The notes below the pieces were generated by a model that saw nothing but the letters and a program-made list of their open reading frames with translations, was not told the DNA's origin and searched no databases. The position numbers and the translations under genes are program-made. From Fen-1258 sp964449775 (GTDB taxonomy: Bacteria > Bacteroidota > Ignavibacteria > Ignavibacteriales > Melioribacteraceae), in assembly GCA_964449775.1 (NCBI GenBank), contig CAYVBQ010000069.1, forward strand, positions 1 to 6,388: DNA of 6,388 nucleotides. The letters are read 5' to 3'. Below, piece by piece: positions 4,586 to 6,388 of the stretch; the stretch's first letter is position 1; each line of letters begins with the position of its first letter.

Positions 4586-4771
4586 TCATCCAATCTCATT
4601 TTTAGCATTTATATTAGTGAATTTATACACGCCACTTTTAATTTTTCTAGGTGCTAAAGAATTAACAAGCGTGAATAAACTTCTAACTTTTTTAAAATAC
4701 TCCGCATCAGGGTTAAGCACCCACAAATCTTTCCGCGCATCTTCAAATTTTTGGTACTTTTTAATAGGCAT
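4586..4771 (-). CDS. Small partner protein of the nucleotidyltransferase
   Basis: This 61-residue protein has the pattern I associate with small proteins paired with DUF6036/AbiEii-like nucleotidyltransferases. The pattern is a start such as MPIKKYQKFEDARKDLW, then LNPDAEYFKKVRSLF, a short helix and a C-terminal PRKIKSGVYKFTNI segment. The biochemical role is unknown; an antitoxin or accessory part is an inference from pairing. The ATG (4769-4771) is one base after the stop of the nucleotidyltransferase, so the two are surely cotranscribed. Related proteins that I recall usually run 10-20 residues longer after the KF motif, so this one may be slightly shortened at its C terminus. No Shine-Dalgarno is visible, which suggests reinitiation after the upstream gene. 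Confidence 0.65.
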   Translation of the reverse strand: MPIKKYQKFEDARKDLWVLNPDAEYFKKVRSLFTLVNSLAPRKIKSGVYKFTNINAKNEIG

Positions 4772-4772
4772 A

Positions 4773-5240
4773 TTATTTTTTAATTATTTCTTGGAGGAAT
4801 TGAATGTCGGCATTATCGATCTCTCTTCTCGTATCCTTTTTCATCTTAATTAAACTTTCCGCAGTTGCAATTTTTATTCGATGACCTTCAACTTCTTTTA
4901 TCGTCCAATCAATATTTTCAAAGTAAAAACTTTCACCTAGAGAAACAATTAAATCAATATAAAAACCAAAATCAGTCCCAAAACGAATTACCGGATATTT
5001 AATTAATTCTTCGGCAGTTATCTCGTCTATTTCATCTTCAGCATATAATTTTTTTAATGTCTCTCTAAGTTTTCTAATATTACCAACATCTCTTTTAATA
5101 ACCAGATCGATATCGCCTGTAGTGCGGGGTAATCCATAAAGAATAACAGCAAAACCACCTATCAGTATATATTCAACATCATTTCGATCTAATTCATCAA
5201 TTAGTTCAAAGAATTTATCAACTATATTCATTTCATTCAT
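4773..5240 (-). CDS. DUF6036/AbiEii-like nucleotidyltransferase
   Basis: This 155-residue protein is a stand-alone DNA polymerase beta-type nucleotidyltransferase related to the AbiEii/DUF6036 group, found in abortive-infection and toxin-antitoxin-like systems. The core is EYILIGGFAVILYGLPRTTG (23-42): G28 and G29, R39, then the metal-binding pair D43 and D45 in DIDLVI, with a third carboxylate at D96 in FYIDLIV. The C-terminal part has the usual IATAESLIKMKKDTRREIDN segment (124-143), whose K and R-x3-D residues are conserved in the family. Start is the ATG at 5238-5240; an in-frame ATG three codons on is possible. It heads a two-gene operon with the 61-residue protein. All motifs look intact. 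Its substrate, a nucleotide to be added to a partner protein or to tRNA, cannot be told from sequence. Confidence 0.85.
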   Translation of the reverse strand: MNEMNIVDKFFELIDELDRNDVEYILIGGFAVILYGLPRTTGDIDLVIKRDVGNIRKLRETLKKLYAEDEIDEITAEELIKYPVIRFGTDFGFYIDLIVSLGESFYFENIDWTIKEVEGHRIKIATAESLIKMKKDTRREIDNADIQFLQEIIKK

Positions 5241-5282
5241 GGTATTGTTCTAAATAACTAAAGCAAGTTAATAAATCTTCTC

Positions 5283-5363
5283 AAAAATCAGAAATCAGAA
5301 AAAGCTATTAGCCATTAGCGTTTAGCTAATAAATAAGCAATAGTGATCAGTGTAAGTCTCAAT
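5283..5363. repeat. Third heptad module
   Basis: In-phase units AGAAATC (5290-5296), AGAAAAA, GCTATTA, GCCATTA, GCGTTTA and GCTAATA run from 5283 to 5331. They are followed out of phase by a GTGATCAGTGTAAGTCT segment (5343-5359) that also lies at 3938-3954, where it precedes rather than follows the GCTATTA units. The module lies between the promoter side of the nucleotidyltransferase and the end of copy 2 of the HEPN/MNT repeat. Confidence 0.75.
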
Positions 5364-5414
5364 TATAAATTATAAATGCAAATCACGTTTTAGTTTTAAT
5401 TTTATATTTCTAAT

Positions 5415-5698
5415 TTAGAAAATTTTAATACCTTCTTTTTTAATATGCCTTATTAGGTAATCTTCTTCATTAATAAATTCTGCTTCTGAACTTCGTGGAA
5501 TATTTCAAATGCTTCGTTAAAAGGGGAGCCATTCCGTATTTTATCAAGTACAATAGCTACATCAATATCACTATATTCAGACGTATTTCCTTTACTGTGT
5601 GAACCGAAAATATAAGCTGCTTTAATACAATGCTTCAAAGTAAGATAATTAACAATATCTCTAGCATTATTTATTATTTCATCTTTTGTATAACCCAT
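5415..5698 (-). pseudogene. MNT antitoxin copy 2, broken by a 37-nt deletion
   Basis: Compared with copy 1 (3052-3372) this gene lacks 37 nt after codon 74, which shifts the frame. The protein then reads seven new residues (LLMKKIT) and stops at 5453, 81 residues in all. The original 3' end, down to the old stop at 5415-5417, is still present out of frame. G32, S33, D44 and D46 of the nucleotidyltransferase core remain, but the strand carrying the third carboxylate (E78 in copy 1) and the C-terminal helix are gone, so activity is unlikely. The ATG at 5696-5698 has the same AAAGGAG site and 25-nt overlap with HEPN as copy 1. The first 53 residues differ from copy 1 at 14 positions, the next 21 at none. 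Confidence 0.85.
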
Positions 5699-6063
5699 TT
5701 AATCATCTCCTTTGTAAAAATAATCATATCGGCAGAAAATTCTTTTGTTATTCCTTTGGAAAGTTCGACGACATCTTCCTTATAACGGGCATTAATGTAA
5801 TATTGAGAAAGAAAATCCAGTTTAATTAAATGTTCTTCAGTAAGGTCGTCTATGATCCCTGCGTTTTCTGCTAAGCGACGCAGATTGTGAATTGGTAATA
5901 CATCCTTTCCCAAATTATTTATGAAGGCTTTCATCACTTTTTCAATAGCTTGCTGACACATAAAGATCGCATAAATATAACGCCCCGTATTCAGCATCGC
6001 ATCTGCAGTTTGCAAATCGTAATCAACTCGTTCAAGCCATTTTTTAGTATTACCGGTGCTCAT
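5674..6063 (-). CDS. HEPN domain protein, toxin of HEPN/MNT pair (copy 2)
   Basis: This 129-residue HEPN protein differs from copy 1 only at three positions near the C terminus (I to V after YKED, N to E in GITKEF, I to M in ADMIIF). It has the same CQQAIEKVMKA, PIHNLRRL and YINARY segments and again no R-x4-6-H motif. The ATG at 6061-6063 is preferred over the TTG two codons upstream. It begins about 15 nt after the stop of the epimerase remnant and may be cotranscribed with it. Its partner antitoxin is frameshifted, so if it is still toxic, control must come from the intact MNT of copy 1 or the toxin must be silent or harmless. Confidence 0.88.
   Translation of the reverse strand: MSTGNTKKWLERVDYDLQTADAMLNTGRYIYAIFMCQQAIEKVMKAFINNLGKDVLPIHNLRRLAENAGIIDDLTEEHLIKLDFLSQYYINARYKEDVVELSKGITKEFSADMIIFTKEMIKWVIQKMK
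5707..5713 (-). promoter_or_regulatory. Ribosome binding site of mntA copy 2
   Basis: AAAGGAG on the minus strand, 8 nt before the ATG at 5698, inside the HEPN codons for TKEM. Same position relative to the start as in copy 1 (3381-3387), so translation of the broken antitoxin should still begin normally. Confidence 0.8.
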
Positions 6064-6078
6064 ATTCAAAATTAATTA

Positions 6079-6388
6079 TTAAATCGAACTATCATTTATA
6101 GTTTTTATGAAACCTTTAATAAAATTTATTATTGGTTCAGAATTAAGATTTTTTTTAATCAAATTTATATCTGCAAAAGAATGTTTTTTATCTCTGCGTT
6201 GTGGTTCTGTATAAATACAATCGCCTATTTCCGTGTAATTCAATCGCTCTGTCCTAAAAGATTGCTTGATTGACTGTATGGTACTCCTTCAATCAGTTCA
6301 ATATCATTCCAGAATTCTTTTATATTTTCTCTACGTCCGGTAGAAAAATTATCTAATACTTTTACTGAATAACCGCGTTTCAATAATT
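6079..6388 (-). pseudogene. Remnant of NAD-dependent nucleotide-sugar epimerase (internal deletion)
   Basis: The gene runs off the window edge. From 6386 to 6285 it reads LLKRGYSVKVLDNFSTGRRE and on to NDIELIEG, the N-terminal Rossmann segment of an extended short-chain dehydrogenase of the UDP-glucose 4-epimerase type; the glycine-rich GxxGxxG motif would lie just outside the window. Instead of the expected 'GDI/GDL' strand and the catalytic YxxxK region, the frame then runs through about 14 unrelated codons to a stop at 6240-6242. In a second frame, 6246-6079, the typical C-terminal tail is readable: LNYTEIGDCIYTEPQRRDKK, then HSFADINLIKKNL, to a stop at 6079-6081. Some 200 residues of the roughly 310 are missing between them. 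Nothing catalytic remains. It fits the sugar locus to which the WlbA and WlbB genes belong. Confidence 0.8.

Larger units (their letters stand above)
5364..6084. repeat. Long direct repeat, copy 2 (HEPN/MNT module)
   Basis: Same orientation as 3001-3758 and shorter only by the 37-nt deletion in the MNT gene. The exactly matching part (5786-6084) covers most of the HEPN gene and ends at 6084, overlapping by a few bases the stop codon (6079-6081) of the epimerase remnant. The module therefore joins that remnant almost seamlessly. Confidence 0.9.

Noticed and set aside
4617..4853. Plus-strand open frame of 78 codons
   Set aside because: It is antisense to the 61-residue protein and the end of the nucleotidyltransferase, both of which have clear family patterns.
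3001..6084. Possible transposon or IS bounded by the long direct repeats
   Set aside because: The repeats are the HEPN/MNT genes themselves, no transposase is encoded between them, and no terminal inverted repeats or target duplications were seen.
3001..6084. Integron cassette array
   Set aside because: Small same-strand modules would fit, but I found no attC-like sites between them and no integrase.

Overview
This window reads as a decayed stretch of a surface-polysaccharide (lipopolysaccharide or O-antigen type) locus, invaded by toxin-antitoxin or defence-type modules and by several kinds of short repeat. It is AT-rich, and every credible gene lies on the minus strand, so transcription runs from high to low coordinates. 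The sugar genes, the weak Shine-Dalgarno signals before most starts and the heptad-repeat spacers suggest an uncultured Bacteroidota/Ignavibacteriota-like bacterium. That placement is an inference of low to moderate strength. A run of exactly 100 N (4229-4328) shows the source is a draft scaffold.

Layout in transcription order. 6388-6079: remnant of an NAD-dependent sugar epimerase, with the N-terminal Rossmann piece joined to the C-terminal tail by an internal deletion. 6084-5364: HEPN/MNT pair, copy 2, whose MNT gene is broken by a 37-nt deletion. 5240-4586: a DUF6036/AbiEii-like nucleotidyltransferase and a 61-residue partner. 4585-3759: gene-free heptad-repeat spacer containing the scaffold gap. 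3758-3001: HEPN/MNT pair, copy 1, intact. 3000-2825: repeat spacer. 2824-1862: full-length Gfo/Idh/MocA oxidoreductase of the WlbA/WbpB type. 1849-1335: a probable nuclease-fold toxin and DUF2283 pair. 1274-1029: a doubtful ORF built largely of palindromic repeats. 1004-684: C-terminal fragment of a second WlbA-like gene. 682-476: truncated WlbB/WbpD-like acetyltransferase. 475-1: gene-free.

WlbA/WbpB and WlbB/WbpD act in the same pathway, making UDP-linked 2,3-diacetamido-2,3-dideoxy uronic acids. The one-base spacing between the WlbA-like fragment and the acetyltransferase fragment looks like a surviving piece of the original operon. The full-length oxidoreductase is the only sugar gene here that could still work.

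The most interesting signal is the repeats. Many spacers, and both WlbA-like coding regions, carry arrays with a strict 7-nt period whose sequence drifts while the phase is kept. One run holds phase for about 19 units (3939-4071). The two paralogous oxidoreductase reading frames carry different heptad arrays at different places, and neither breaks the frame. Repeat-like sequence also sits at the deletion junction of the epimerase. The two HEPN/MNT copies form long direct repeats with patchwork identity, which suggests recent duplication plus gene conversion.
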